A stretch of DNA of 64,000 bases, taken from Terrisporobacter sp. Its GTDB lineage: Bacteria > Bacillota_A > Clostridia > Peptostreptococcales > Peptostreptococcaceae. The stretch's first letter is position 1, and each line of letters begins with the position of its first letter. The position numbers and the translations under genes were made by a program. Location of the stretch: the NCBI GenBank assembly GCA_029851945.1, contig JARKUZ010000067.1:62001-126000 (forward strand). Reading direction: 5' to 3'. Positions 48,265 to 57,009 of the stretch are shown piece by piece. The notes below the pieces were generated by a model. It was not told the origin of the DNA and searched no databases. It was given only the letters and a program-made list of their open reading frames with translations.

Positions 48265-48301
48265 AAAATAAGGGTATGGAGCTATTCCATACCCTTATTT
48301 T
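48265..48301 (-). terminator. Terminator of the rnf operon
   Basis: Perfect 16-bp stem (48265-48280 / 48286-48301) with a 5-nt loop; T5 follows on the minus strand. Confidence 0.9.
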
Positions 48302-48346
48302 ATCCATAATCAATATATTTTAATATCAATTTGACGATATCAATCG

Positions 48347-49339
48347 TTAGTTCACAGCTTTAACTTCTTCGACTAGACTCATAGCTCCTTTTTTACACTT
48401 CGGCAAGCATAAATGACACCCTCTACATTTATCTAAATCTATTCTATGAGGCTGTTTCTTTTCACCCTCTATTGCACCAAACTTACATTGTCTTGCACAT
48501 GCTGTACATCCTATACATTTTTCTTCGTCGATAGTAACCTTCCTTCTATCTTTTATCTCTCCAACTATTACTTTAGTTGGACAGCTAACAACACATTCTT
48601 TACATCCTATGCATTTTTCATGATTAATTTTCGCAAGTTTATTTTCAAAAATTATAGCATCTACTGGACATGCTTTCGAACATTTTCCACATCCAATACA
48701 ACCTACGCTACACTTTTCTTTTACGGCTTTACCAAATTCGTTACTATTACATTGAACAAAAATTTCTTTACTCGCTGGCTTTTTAACTATTAAAGCCTTT
48801 GGACATACTTCCATGCATTTTCCACATAAAACACATTTATCTTCATCTACTACAGCAACTCCATCTACTATTTTGATAGCATCAAATTTACATACTGAGA
48901 CACAAGTACCAAATCCTAAGCATCCTGATTTACAAGCCTTTTGTCCACCATTTAGAACTGCTGCTGCCATACAGTCTTTAAGACCTTGGTGTATGTACTT
49001 ATTTTTGGTTTTGTCACAAGTTCCTTTACATTTAACAGCAGCTACCATTCTTTCTCCACTATCGGCAGCTACCCCCATAATTTCTCCAACTTTAGCAGCA
49101 ACAGCTGCTCCACCAACTGGACATCCATTAACTGGTGCTTCACCTTTTGCTATTGCAGCTGCTAAACCTCCACATCCAGGGAATCCACAACCACCACAAT
49201 TAGCTCCAGGAAGTACTGCAAGTATTTTTTCTTCCCTCTCATCTACTTCAACAGCAAATTTTTTAGATGCATAAGCTAGAATTGCTCCGAATGCCAATCC
49301 TAATCCACCTAAAATTATAATTGCTTTTATTATACTCAC
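48347..49339 (-). CDS. rnfB: Rnf complex subunit B (iron-sulfur)
   Basis: 330 aa, last gene of the operon. One N-terminal membrane helix (4-22), a 4Fe-4S domain (GANCGGCGFPGCGG, Cys48/51/56/73), then six ferredoxin-type Cys motifs from 140 to 315 (for example CVLCGKCMEVCP, CIGCGKCSKACP, CIGCKECVVSCP). This is a long RnfB of the clostridial kind, taken to receive electrons from reduced ferredoxin and pass them to the membrane part. GTG start after AGGGGG. Confidence 0.96.
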   Translation of the reverse strand: MSIIKAIIILGGLGLAFGAILAYASKKFAVEVDEREEKILAVLPGANCGGCGFPGCGGLAAAIAKGEAPVNGCPVGGAAVAAKVGEIMGVAADSGERMVAAVKCKGTCDKTKNKYIHQGLKDCMAAAVLNGGQKACKSGCLGFGTCVSVCKFDAIKIVDGVAVVDEDKCVLCGKCMEVCPKALIVKKPASKEIFVQCNSNEFGKAVKEKCSVGCIGCGKCSKACPVDAIIFENKLAKINHEKCIGCKECVVSCPTKVIVGEIKDRRKVTIDEEKCIGCTACARQCKFGAIEGEKKQPHRIDLDKCRGCHLCLPKCKKGAMSLVEEVKAVN

Positions 49340-49355
49340 AAAATCACCCCCTATT

Positions 49356-49931
49356 TTATAATTTTATTAATCCTGTAAATCCTAAGAAAGCTATAGACAT
49401 TAAAGCTGCTGCTATTAATGTTATTGGGAAACCTTGGAATGATTCTGGTATATCTGCTAATTCCAATCTTTCTCTTATTCCAGCGAATAATACTATTGCT
49501 AATGTAAAACCAACACCTGCACCAACACCATTTATTAGTGTAGCAACTATGTTATAGTTATTTTGAACATTAACTAAAGCTATACCTAAAACAGCGCAGT
49601 TAGTTGTTATAAGTGGTAAATAAACACCAAGTGCTTGATATAAAGATGGACTCATCTTTTTTATTACCATCTCAACAAACTGAACGATAGAAGCTATTAC
49701 TAGTATAAACGCTATAGTTTGTAGGTATCCAGTAGATGTTATATTTAATAATTTTTGTATAAAATAAGTAATCACTGAAGCTAATCCTAAAACAAAAGTA
49801 ACAGCGGCTCCCATTCCAACTGCTGTATCAACTTTCTTAGAAACCCCTAAAAACGGACATATACCTAAGAATTGCGATGTTATAACATTATTTACAAGCA
49901 CAATACTTAGAAATAATAATATATAATTCAT
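49356..49931 (-). CDS. rnfA: Rnf complex subunit A
   Basis: 191 aa with six membrane helices; start NYILLFLSIVLVNNVITSQFLGICPF has the conserved half-membrane Cys loop. RnfA and RnfE are inverted relatives that bind a shared Fe-S cluster in the membrane. AAGGGGG before the ATG. Confidence 0.96.
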   Translation of the reverse strand: MNYILLFLSIVLVNNVITSQFLGICPFLGVSKKVDTAVGMGAAVTFVLGLASVITYFIQKLLNITSTGYLQTIAFILVIASIVQFVEMVIKKMSPSLYQALGVYLPLITTNCAVLGIALVNVQNNYNIVATLINGVGAGVGFTLAIVLFAGIRERLELADIPESFQGFPITLIAAALMSIAFLGFTGLIKL

Positions 49932-49946
49932 ATGACTTCCCCCTTA

Positions 49947-50540
49947 TTAAGCTTTTTTCTTTACTACTTTGTTAAATAGTGCCATTAAGAACCCTAAAGT
50001 TAAAAATGCACCTGGAGGTAGTATAAATAATAATGCTGGTTGATAAGAAGCACCGAATATACTTAAACCAAATATTGATCCTGCTCCTAATAATTCTCTA
50101 ACTGCACCTAAAGATGTAAGAGCCAAAGTAAATCCAAGACCCATTGCTATACCATCAACCGCAGATTCTATTGGTCCATTTTTAGATGCAAAACTTTCTG
50201 CACGAGCTAATATTAGACAGTTAACAACTATCAATGGAATATATAATCCAAGAGCTTGATCTAACGCTGGAACAAAAGCTTTTAAAATCATTTGAACGAT
50301 TGTAACGAATGTTGCTATTACAACTACAAAGGCTGGTATTCTTATTTTATCTGGTATTACTTTTCTAAGTAGTGATATCGCTATATTTGAACATGCTAAA
50401 ACTAGTGCTGTTGAAAGTCCCATACCTATACCATTTATAGCAGAACTTGTTACAGCTAGAGTCGGACACATACCTATAACTTGAACGAAGGTTGGGTTCT
50501 CGTCTATAATACCATTTTTAAATACTTTCCCTAGACTCAT
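49947..50540 (-). CDS. rnfE: Rnf complex subunit E
   Basis: 197 aa with six membrane helices and NPTFVQVIGMCPTLAVT, the Cys loop opposite that of RnfA. The ribosome binding site is AGGGGGAAAA, which the candidate small RNA at 56861-56917 could pair with. Confidence 0.96.
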   Translation of the reverse strand: MSLGKVFKNGIIDENPTFVQVIGMCPTLAVTSSAINGIGMGLSTALVLACSNIAISLLRKVIPDKIRIPAFVVVIATFVTIVQMILKAFVPALDQALGLYIPLIVVNCLILARAESFASKNGPIESAVDGIAMGLGFTLALTSLGAVRELLGAGSIFGLSIFGASYQPALLFILPPGAFLTLGFLMALFNKVVKKKA

Positions 50541-50556
50541 ATTTTTTCCCCCTATC

Positions 50557-51126
50557 CTATTTATTATTAATGCTATAATATACTTCTACGGCTGCATTAA
50601 CCCCTGTTGTCACAGCTGTAGATGTAATAGTAGCTCCTGATATAGCCTGTATTTCTGTTTCTCCTGCAGGTCCACTTTTTACAACACTAAGCTCATCCGC
50701 TGGCTTTCCTGCATATTGACCATAAAATGTCTCTTCCTTTGCTTTAGCTCCAAGACCTGGAGTTTCTGTCATATTACCTATATTGACACCTGATATAGTT
50801 CCATCAGATTTTATCCCTACCATAAGTTCTATCTCTCCACCATAACCACTTGGAAGAACTTTAATAGTATATCCTGCTATATTAGAACCATTTAATCCTT
50901 TATAAACTTCTACTGTTTCTACTTCACCATTTTTCCCATAATCATTTGGGTCTATTAACTCAAAGTTATTAGCATCTGGTAGTACCATTTTTCTAGCTTC
51001 ATTATTTGCTTGTTCATTTCTCTGTGCTATTATTGGTTCTGTCAATTGATTTGTTCCTGCTAATAAACCAGCAGCAACTGCACAAATTATAAATAAATTC
51101 AATCCTAATTTTAAGATACTATTCAC
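50557..51126 (-). CDS. rnfG: Rnf complex subunit G (covalent FMN)
   Basis: 189 aa. I start at the GTG at 51126 (GGAGG 9 nt upstream, overlapping the rnfD end by 8 bp); a longer TTG reading from 51144 begins inside the ribosome binding site. One membrane helix (about 5-25) and an FMN-binding domain with SGATITS (163-169), whose Thr carries FMN attached by ApbE. The rest (GVNIGNMTETPGLGAKA) matches RnfG/NqrC. Confidence 0.95.
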   Translation of the reverse strand: MNSILKLGLNLFIICAVAAGLLAGTNQLTEPIIAQRNEQANNEARKMVLPDANNFELIDPNDYGKNGEVETVEVYKGLNGSNIAGYTIKVLPSGYGGEIELMVGIKSDGTISGVNIGNMTETPGLGAKAKEETFYGQYAGKPADELSVVKSGPAGETEIQAISGATITSTAVTTGVNAAVEVYYSINNK

Positions 51127-52105
51127 TCTTAGCCACCTCCCCAAATATTCTGTTATTAACGTATTTATCTATAAGCGGAGTAGCTACATTAGCTAATAAT
51201 ATTGAGTACGAACATCCCTCTGGATATCCACCATATAATCTTATAACAGTTGCTATTACACCTGCTAAAACTGCATAAATTATTTGACCTTTTTTTGTCA
51301 TAGGAGATGTGGTATAGTCAGTTAACATGAAAAATCCACCTAATAATACACCACCAGCTAAAACTTGGAATAAAGCAAACTCAAAATTAAATCCACCTAA
51401 TATAAAAGATAAAACAAATATTGTTCCTATGTAAAAGACTGGCATGATGTAACTTATTATTCCTCTATAAATTAAGTAAACTCCTCCAAGCATTATCAAA
51501 ACTGCACATGTTTCACCTATACATCCACTAATATTACCCAACGTCATATCAATTAAAGATATTCCACTTTCTTTTAAAGGAGCTAAACCTGCTGCCCCTT
51601 CTTTTAGAAAACTTAATGGTGTTGCAGTTGTAACTGCATCTAAACTTCCGCTACCAACCCAGTTTACACCTGTTTTAGTCCAAGTTGTCATAGCAACTGG
51701 AAATGATGCTAATAAGAATGCTCTCCCTGCAAGGGCTGGATTAACAAAGTTATTACCAATCCCTCCAAATACCATTTTTACAACTATTATTGAAAATACT
51801 CCCCCTGATATACACATCCACCATGGAAGTGACGCTGGTACATTAAATGCTAGTAATAAACCTGTTACTACTGCAGAAAAGTCTCCTATGGTACTTTTTT
51901 GCTTTGATATTTTTTGATATAAAAATTCAGATCCCACTGTACCTAGTATACAAAAAAACATTACATACAATGCGCTAGCTCTAAAGTAATATACGGCTGC
52001 AAGTGCTGCTGGTACAAGAGCTAATATTACTTGCTTCATTATATAAGAAGTATCTTCATTACTTCTTATGTGAGGTGATGACGATACTATAAACTTGTTT
52101 TCCAT
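51119..52105 (-). CDS. rnfD: Rnf complex subunit D
   Basis: 328 aa with about nine helices. TTATPLSFLK around residue 160 contains the Thr flavinylated in RnfD/NqrB; the C-terminal RLYGGYPEGCSYSILLAN is conserved. AGGGGGAAA before the ATG. It should take part in Na+ or H+ pumping. Confidence 0.96.
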   Translation of the reverse strand: MENKFIVSSSPHIRSNEDTSYIMKQVILALVPAALAAVYYFRASALYVMFFCILGTVGSEFLYQKISKQKSTIGDFSAVVTGLLLAFNVPASLPWWMCISGGVFSIIVVKMVFGGIGNNFVNPALAGRAFLLASFPVAMTTWTKTGVNWVGSGSLDAVTTATPLSFLKEGAAGLAPLKESGISLIDMTLGNISGCIGETCAVLIMLGGVYLIYRGIISYIMPVFYIGTIFVLSFILGGFNFEFALFQVLAGGVLLGGFFMLTDYTTSPMTKKGQIIYAVLAGVIATVIRLYGGYPEGCSYSILLANVATPLIDKYVNNRIFGEVAKSE

Positions 52106-52123
52106 ATTATTTCCCCCTAACTA

Positions 52124-53464
52124 TTATTTGTTAGCTGCCTGCTGTTTCCTTCTCATCGCTTGAATTTGTCTCTTAGCATTTCTTATAGATTCAACTAAAG
52201 GCCTTCTAGCAGGACATATAAATGAACAAGAACCACACTCTATACAATCAAGAGCTCTATGTTCATCTGCTCTTTCAAAATCCCCCTTTAGTGAATTAGC
52301 ACTTATATATAGTGGTTGTAAAAATGCTGGACATACTTCTGTACATCTACCACATCTTAAACAATTACTTGGTTCATCTATTTTTGCTTCTTCTACAGAT
52401 ATACAAAGTATTCCAGAAGATCCTTTATTAGTAACTACATTAGTAGTATATTGAGTCATCCCCATCATAGGTCCACCCATTATAAACTTTCCTACTTTAA
52501 CATTATCTTTAAATCCACCACATTGGTCTATTATTTCAGAAACAACTGTACCTACTTTTGTTACTAAGTTTGCAGGCTCTTTTATACAACTTCCTGTAAC
52601 AGTTGTAATTCTTTCTATTAAAGGCATTCCTGTTTTTATAGTTCTTGCTACTTGTGCTGCTGTACCAACATTATCAACTACTGCTCCTGCAGCTGCTGGT
52701 AAAGCTCCTGATGGAACTTCTCTTCCTGTACAAGCATATATTAATTGCTTTTCTGCACCTTGTGGATATTTAACTTCAAGACCTACTACTTCTACCTCAT
52801 TATAATTGTTTGCAGCTTTAGTAACAGCCTCTATAGCATCTGGCTTATTAACTTCTATGGCGATATATCCCTTTTTAACATTTAAAGCTTTCATTATTAC
52901 TCTTAATCCAAATACTACATCTTCTGGATTCTCTACCATAAGTCTATGGTCTGCTGTAAGATACGGTTCACATTCCGCACCGTTTAATATAACAACATCA
53001 ATGTTTGTATTTGGTGGCGGTGATAATTTTACATGAGTTGGAAATGTTGCTCCTCCCATACCAACGATACCAGCCTCTTGTATGTATTTCACAATATCCT
53101 TAGGATATAAGCTTTCTAAATCTCCTTTAGGACTTACACTTTCGTGAATTTCTTCTTTGAAATTGTTTTCAATTACAACACATAGTCCATTTCCTCCTGG
53201 GATGTCATGCTGTTCTATTCCGATTACCTTACCTGAAACAGATGAATGTATATTACTTGATACAAATCCCTGAGACTCACCTATTTTTTGTCCTACTTTC
53301 ACCTCATCTCCCACAGCAACTATAGGGTTTGCTGGAGCACCTATATGTTGTTGTAAAGGTATATAAACTACTTTTGGAGCTTCAGCTTTTCTTATAGCTA
53401 TTTGATTTGTATACTCTTTATTATATGGAGGATGTATTCCTCCTTTAAATGTTAAGAGTTTCAT
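52124..53464 (-). CDS. rnfC: Rnf complex subunit C (NADH side)
   Basis: 446 aa, first gene of the operon. The N-terminal HxPPY start (GGIHPPYNKEYT), the glycine-rich GMGGATFPTHVK (FMN/NAD site) and two C-terminal 4Fe-4S motifs, CLRCGRCTEVCP and CIECGSCSFICP. It is the soluble subunit that reduces NAD+. The start follows GGGGAGGGAG; a perfect 18-bp palindrome lies upstream. Confidence 0.96.
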   Translation of the reverse strand: MKLLTFKGGIHPPYNKEYTNQIAIRKAEAPKVVYIPLQQHIGAPANPIVAVGDEVKVGQKIGESQGFVSSNIHSSVSGKVIGIEQHDIPGGNGLCVVIENNFKEEIHESVSPKGDLESLYPKDIVKYIQEAGIVGMGGATFPTHVKLSPPPNTNIDVVILNGAECEPYLTADHRLMVENPEDVVFGLRVIMKALNVKKGYIAIEVNKPDAIEAVTKAANNYNEVEVVGLEVKYPQGAEKQLIYACTGREVPSGALPAAAGAVVDNVGTAAQVARTIKTGMPLIERITTVTGSCIKEPANLVTKVGTVVSEIIDQCGGFKDNVKVGKFIMGGPMMGMTQYTTNVVTNKGSSGILCISVEEAKIDEPSNCLRCGRCTEVCPAFLQPLYISANSLKGDFERADEHRALDCIECGSCSFICPARRPLVESIRNAKRQIQAMRRKQQAANK

Positions 53465-53504
53465 TTTACTCCCTCCCCATACTGTTTTTAACTTTATGCT
53501 ATTA

Positions 53505-53522
53505 TTTATAGTATACTATAAA
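53505..53522. promoter_or_regulatory. 18-bp perfect palindrome upstream of rnfC
   Basis: TTTATAGTATACTATAAA, centred on GTATAC, 41 bp upstream of the rnfC start. Position and symmetry suit an operator or promoter core for the rnf operon. Confidence 0.45.
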
Positions 53523-53667
53523 ATTGGTAAAATTTAATAATTGTTAAAAAAATATCCTTTTTTCTAACTTTATAACAAAATTTTTAAACCATTATCAATA
53601 AATCAATTTAAATAATTAAGTATTTTTAAATTAAATATATTAAATATCACATTATTTTTTTATACAT

Positions 53668-53697
53668 AAAAAAAGGTTGATAAAACAACCCTTTAAT
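53668..53697 (-). terminator. Terminator of the SPOR-like gene
   Basis: Stem GGTTG / CAACC with a 6-nt loop and T7 on the minus strand. Confidence 0.7.
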
Positions 53698-53700
53698 TAT

Positions 53701-54609
53701 CTATTTCATTGAATTTACAAATAAATAGTAACCTTGTATTGAAGATAATAATGCACCTTGACTTATGTAATTTTTATTTTCATTAGCACTTTTTGAAGAT
53801 ATTAATATTTTTTCCTCAACTTCATCTATATATGAAATTAAATTTTCTTTAAATTTATCCATCTTTGAATAATTAATTTTATTTATATTTTTCTTTAAAT
53901 TATCTAAAATCGTATTTCTACTTGTTAAAATTTCGTTATAAGTTTCTAGATTTTTTTCTCCTAAATCCCAATATTCACTCTCTTTTTTATAATTTTCAAT
54001 TAAATTATTTAATCCCTTTGCTATGTCTTCCATATAAGAATAGCTATCTGTATATTGTAAAGATAACATTGGAATTTCTATTTTAGTTAAAAAAGCGTCC
54101 GAAAAATATGTCCTTGTATCCTCTAAATTTTCTCTTACTTTGTCTTCTTTAAGAGAGGCATATACTTGCACTTTTTTAGTGTTGTCTAAGTCCATATTAG
54201 CAGAAGGAAATTTATACTCTTCCATTACATCTTCAACCTTTTTTAAATCATTTTTATTTTCTATAGACGCAACCTGTATGGTGTATATTTCCATCTCATT
54301 AACACTTGCTACTTTTGCATTTTCCTCACTATCCTTATTTTCTTCCAAGTCTCCTAACTCCGATGAAATATCACTTGATGTTATTACATCACTTTTATTA
54401 AATAACTTCTTTAATCCATCCCATACAGATAAATTTTTGATACTACTCATAACACTTACACTCTCAAGCTTGTCCGAAAGGCCTTTATCTTTTAGGTTTA
54501 TATATGCATAAGAACCTATGATACATATACATAACATGATTGTTATACCTTTTGTAGCATTAAACTTTTTTCTCTTATTGAAATTTCTGTAAAATTTTCT
54601 TTTGCTCAT
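53701..54609 (-). CDS. Membrane protein with SPOR-like region
   Basis: 302 aa. A basic N-terminus and one membrane helix (about 19-37), an acidic linker, then IYTIQVASIENKNDLKKVED and VYASLKEDKVRENLEDTR (about 108-180), which resemble a SPOR peptidoglycan-binding domain, and a helical C-terminal half (185-302). This layout fits a cell-wall-associated protein. Not a recognised family beyond the SPOR-like part. It lies directly downstream of no co-transcribed gene and next to the rnf promoter. Confidence 0.7.
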   Translation of the reverse strand: MSKRKFYRNFNKRKKFNATKGITIMLCICIIGSYAYINLKDKGLSDKLESVSVMSSIKNLSVWDGLKKLFNKSDVITSSDISSELGDLEENKDSEENAKVASVNEMEIYTIQVASIENKNDLKKVEDVMEEYKFPSANMDLDNTKKVQVYASLKEDKVRENLEDTRTYFSDAFLTKIEIPMLSLQYTDSYSYMEDIAKGLNNLIENYKKESEYWDLGEKNLETYNEILTSRNTILDNLKKNINKINYSKMDKFKENLISYIDEVEEKILISSKSANENKNYISQGALLSSIQGYYLFVNSMK

Positions 54610-54679
54610 AAGTTGTCCCCTCCTAAATAGTTTTTAATAATATATATTTAGAAGATGTCCAAATTATGTATAATCGTAT

Positions 54680-54716
54680 AAAAAAACTACACTTAAAATT
54701 TTAAGCGTAGTTTTTT
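54680..54716 (-). terminator. Terminator of the VOC gene
   Basis: Stem AAAAAACTAC / GTAGTTTTTT with an inner TTAAAA/TTTTAA pairing and T7 on the minus strand. Confidence 0.85.
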
Positions 54717-54804
54717 ATATTAAGCAAATATTCTTTCTCCTAATAATACATTTCATAATATCCAGAAAAACAATGATAAAGCCAAGTATACAACAGCTTT
54801 ATTT

Positions 54805-55176
54805 TTATCTATTTTTTGGTAATATTTCTATCCAGTAGTTATCTGGATCTGCAATGAAGTATATTCCCATTGCTTTATTTTCAAAACAGATACATCCCAT
54901 TTCTTTATGTAATTCATATGCCTTATTGAAATCTTCAACTTCTAAAGCTAGATGGAATTCATTATCTCCTAGGTTGTATGGTCTATCCCAATCTCTTAAC
55001 CAAGTTAATTCTAAGCTATGGCTTGTAACTCCATCTCCTAAATAAACTAATATAAAGCTTCCATCTTCAGCTTCTTTACGTCTAACTTCTTTTAATCCTA
55101 ATGATTTTTCATAAAACTCTAAACTTTTTTCTAGGTTAAGAACATTAAAATTATTATGACAAAATGTAAATTTCAT
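54805..55176 (-). CDS. VOC family lactoylglutathione lyase-like protein
   Basis: 123 aa, a single glyoxalase I fold. Candidate metal ligands are His7 (FCHNNFNV), Glu (HSLELTW), His (EFHLALEV) and Glu (WIEILP), the GloA pattern. It could detoxify methylglyoxal, for which mgsA is in this window, though clostridia mostly lack glutathione, so the thiol partner is open. AGGAGG ribosome binding site. Confidence 0.88.
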   Translation of the reverse strand: MKFTFCHNNFNVLNLEKSLEFYEKSLGLKEVRRKEAEDGSFILVYLGDGVTSHSLELTWLRDWDRPYNLGDNEFHLALEVEDFNKAYELHKEMGCICFENKAMGIYFIADPDNYWIEILPKNR

Positions 55177-55242
55177 ATTATTTTCCTCCTAAATTTTAAC
55201 TAAAATCATATATAATTCATATATCATACAGTTATTTTATAA

Positions 55243-55992
55243 TTATATCTTTAATTTTGCAATAATTGGATAGTGATCTGACATTTTTTTTATTAATACT
55301 TTATAATCTATGGGTTCTACATCAGAAGATGTAAAAATGTAATCGATTCTTTCTATTCCTAAAGAAAATGTTAACGTATTAGACTGCTCCAATTCCTTAG
55401 CCACATCTATCGTATCATTTAAACTTATGTCTGGTTCATTAAAATCACCTGCTATTATGTAAGTTTCATCCCCTAAATTATCTATAAACTCTTGCACTTC
55501 CTTAAGTTGGATTTCTTGCTCTTGTGTATTTGCAGATAAATGTAAATTAATAATATTCACCTTTTTACCTCTCACATCTATTACTGTATGTAAAAGACCC
55601 CTTTGCTCATTTTCACTACTCAAATACACATGATTCTTACTTATTATTTTATATTTTGAATATGTAACTAAACCATAACTAGAATTTGCATTAACAACAT
55701 TAGCTCCATAATGTGAATTCATACCTAACTCTTCTTTTAAACTACTAACTTGAAATCCAACTTTAGCCGACTCATTAACTTCTTGTAAACATATTATATC
55801 TGCATCAGAATTCTTTAAAAAATCTATAGTATCAAAAAGTGTAGGAAACATATCTTTATCTACACCACTATGTATGTTATAACTCACTATTTTTATTTCT
55901 TGATCTAAATGTCCTTCATTAATATTTACATTGCTTATAAGTATGCTTGATATAAATATTATAAAAAACAAAAATATTTTTCTAAAATTAAT
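55243..55992 (-). CDS. Endonuclease/exonuclease/phosphatase family protein, non-canonical start
   Basis: About 249 aa. A hydrophobic N-terminus (signal or anchor) precedes an EEP domain: VSYNIHSG, CLQEVNE (metal Glu), NLHLSA, AGDFNEP and SDHYPIIA are intact. Substrate may be DNA, lipid or phosphoester, outside the membrane. The only standard in-frame start is TTG at 55971, which lacks a ribosome binding site. An ATT at 55992 follows GGGAG by 10 nt and yields a proper basic signal start (INFRKIFLFF), so I list that. Confidence 0.8.
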   Translation of the reverse strand: MNFRKIFLFFIIFISSILISNVNINEGHLDQEIKIVSYNIHSGVDKDMFPTLFDTIDFLKNSDADIICLQEVNESAKVGFQVSSLKEELGMNSHYGANVVNANSSYGLVTYSKYKIISKNHVYLSSENEQRGLLHTVIDVRGKKVNIINLHLSANTQEQEIQLKEVQEFIDNLGDETYIIAGDFNEPDISLNDTIDVAKELEQSNTLTFSLGIERIDYIFTSSDVEPIDYKVLIKKMSDHYPIIAKLKI

Positions 55993-56030
55993 AAATCATC
56001 AACTCCCTTTTGCTCTTTTAATTCTTGTTC

Positions 56031-56061
56031 AAAATTAAAGACGCCATAAGCGCCTTTAAAA
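56031..56061 (-). terminator. Terminator of the repeat-protein gene
   Basis: 10-bp stem with one G-U pair (56035-56044 / 56050-56059), ending in a short T-rich stretch on the minus strand. Confidence 0.65.
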
Positions 56062-56670
56062 TTAATGATTTTTCTTTACAACCTTCTCTTTAATAATATA
56101 ATTTATAACTTTTTTTCTTATGTCTTCGGCTGAATCTTCATCTATCACATCTATATCTAGTAATTTAGCAATAGATTGCATATCTCCTCTTGTTTTAGAT
56201 TTATAACTTTCTATTAAATCCCCTTTAATTTTATCAGGCTCTATTACATATTCTTGACTATTTCTACTATATAAAACGTATTTTTTAGAATAAGATTTTC
56301 TATTATCATAAATATACCTAGATACAGTCTTTAATATTTGATTATAAGAGTGTTTGCTATTAACTCTTATACCTAAATAATTTGCAAATTTTATTAATTC
56401 TCCTTTAGATTTAAACATTTCTTGACTTCTAATTATCTTTCCTACTGAAACTACATTTTCTTGATATGCACCATATTTTAATACTTTTAAATAGGTTCTA
56501 TTTACACTAGATTCTTTGCTTATTTTCTTTATATAATTATTAATAATTTTATCTATATTGCCCTCAAAGTATTTTTGTGCGCCTTTTTGAGATATATAAT
56601 TTTCAAGTTCCTTATGGGCCATATCAAGTATCATTTTTTTTAAATCATCTTTATAATATCTAGATTCCAT
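56062..56670 (-). CDS. Unrecognised protein with two SAP-like repeats
   Basis: 202 aa, Lys-rich, soluble. I do not recognise the whole protein. Two stretches look like copies of one helical unit: GELIKFANYLGIRVNSKHS...ILKTVSRYI (about 91-121) and GDMQSIAKLLDIDVIDEDS...IRKKVINYI (about 163-193). Each has the form helix - LGIxV - helix, as in SAP or Rho-N nucleic-acid-binding domains. DNA or RNA binding is therefore possible. GGGGGAGG ribosome binding site. Stands alone. Confidence 0.6.
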   Translation of the reverse strand: MESRYYKDDLKKMILDMAHKELENYISQKGAQKYFEGNIDKIINNYIKKISKESSVNRTYLKVLKYGAYQENVVSVGKIIRSQEMFKSKGELIKFANYLGIRVNSKHSYNQILKTVSRYIYDNRKSYSKKYVLYSRNSQEYVIEPDKIKGDLIESYKSKTRGDMQSIAKLLDIDVIDEDSAEDIRKKVINYIIKEKVVKKNH

Positions 56671-56825
56671 GATACCTCCCCCTTCTGTATATAAGCAATA
56701 TTACTCTCATTTATTATATTCAAGTATTTTTAAATTGGTGAATTTGTTAATTTTTTGATTGTTATTTAATTATATGATTTTTATAGAAAATTATTAAATT
56801 CTTTTAAATTTATGTATAAATTAAT

Positions 56826-56854
56826 TTGATTTGGAAAAAATACTATTATAAAAT
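56826..56854 (+). promoter_or_regulatory. Candidate promoter of the small RNA
   Basis: TTGATT (56826-56831), 17-bp spacer, TAAAAT (56849-56854) on the plus strand, 26 bp before the first C-rich motif. Confidence 0.4.
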
Positions 56855-56860
56855 CAAACA

Positions 56861-56917
56861 TACTCAATCTCCCCCATTTAGACTTCTATTTTCCCCCATA
56901 AATAGAAGTCTTTTTTT
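56861..56917 (+). ncRNA. Candidate C-rich small RNA with its own terminator
   Basis: No plus-strand gene lies near, yet a strong plus-strand terminator ends at 56917: 12-bp perfect stem (56880-56891 / 56900-56911), 8-nt loop TCCCCCAT, then T7. Upstream, AATCTCCCCCATT (56866-56878) is single-stranded. Both C5 motifs can pair with G-rich ribosome binding sites, including 10 nt of mglB and 9 nt of rnfE. Length about 57 nt. On the other strand the same bases read as a ribosome binding site for a 26-codon frame, so a different reading is possible. Confidence 0.5.
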
Positions 56918-56973
56918 CATATAATAACACTAAATTATACATAATAAGTTTTTTAATTTGACTTTTAGTAAAT

Positions 56974-57009
56974 AAAAAAATAGTAAACAAAATTCGTTTA
57001 CTATTTTTT
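56974..57009 (-). terminator. Terminator of the regulatory/YhfC operon
   Basis: 14-bp perfect stem (AAAAAATAGTAAAC at about 56975-56988, partner 56996-57009), 7-nt loop and T7 on the minus strand; it overlaps the last codons of the PH-like gene. Confidence 0.85.

Larger units (their letters stand above)
56671..57000. other. Intergenic region with candidate small RNA
   Basis: 330 bp between two minus-strand genes. It holds the plus-strand small RNA candidate (56826-56918) and the terminator of the regulatory operon (56974-57009). The rest is AT-rich with nothing else recognised. Confidence 0.5.

Noticed and set aside
48446..49274. Two plus-strand frames opposite rnfB
   Set aside because: They mirror the Cys-rich ferredoxin repeats of rnfB; codon pattern and lack of ribosome binding sites argue against them.
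53530..53560. Rex half-site (TTGTTAA) upstream of rnfC
   Set aside because: Only one half of the palindrome is present; the second half is A-rich and does not match.
54717..54804. Possible gene remnant between the VOC gene and its terminator
   Set aside because: No frame or motif persists; it reads as ordinary AT-rich trailer.
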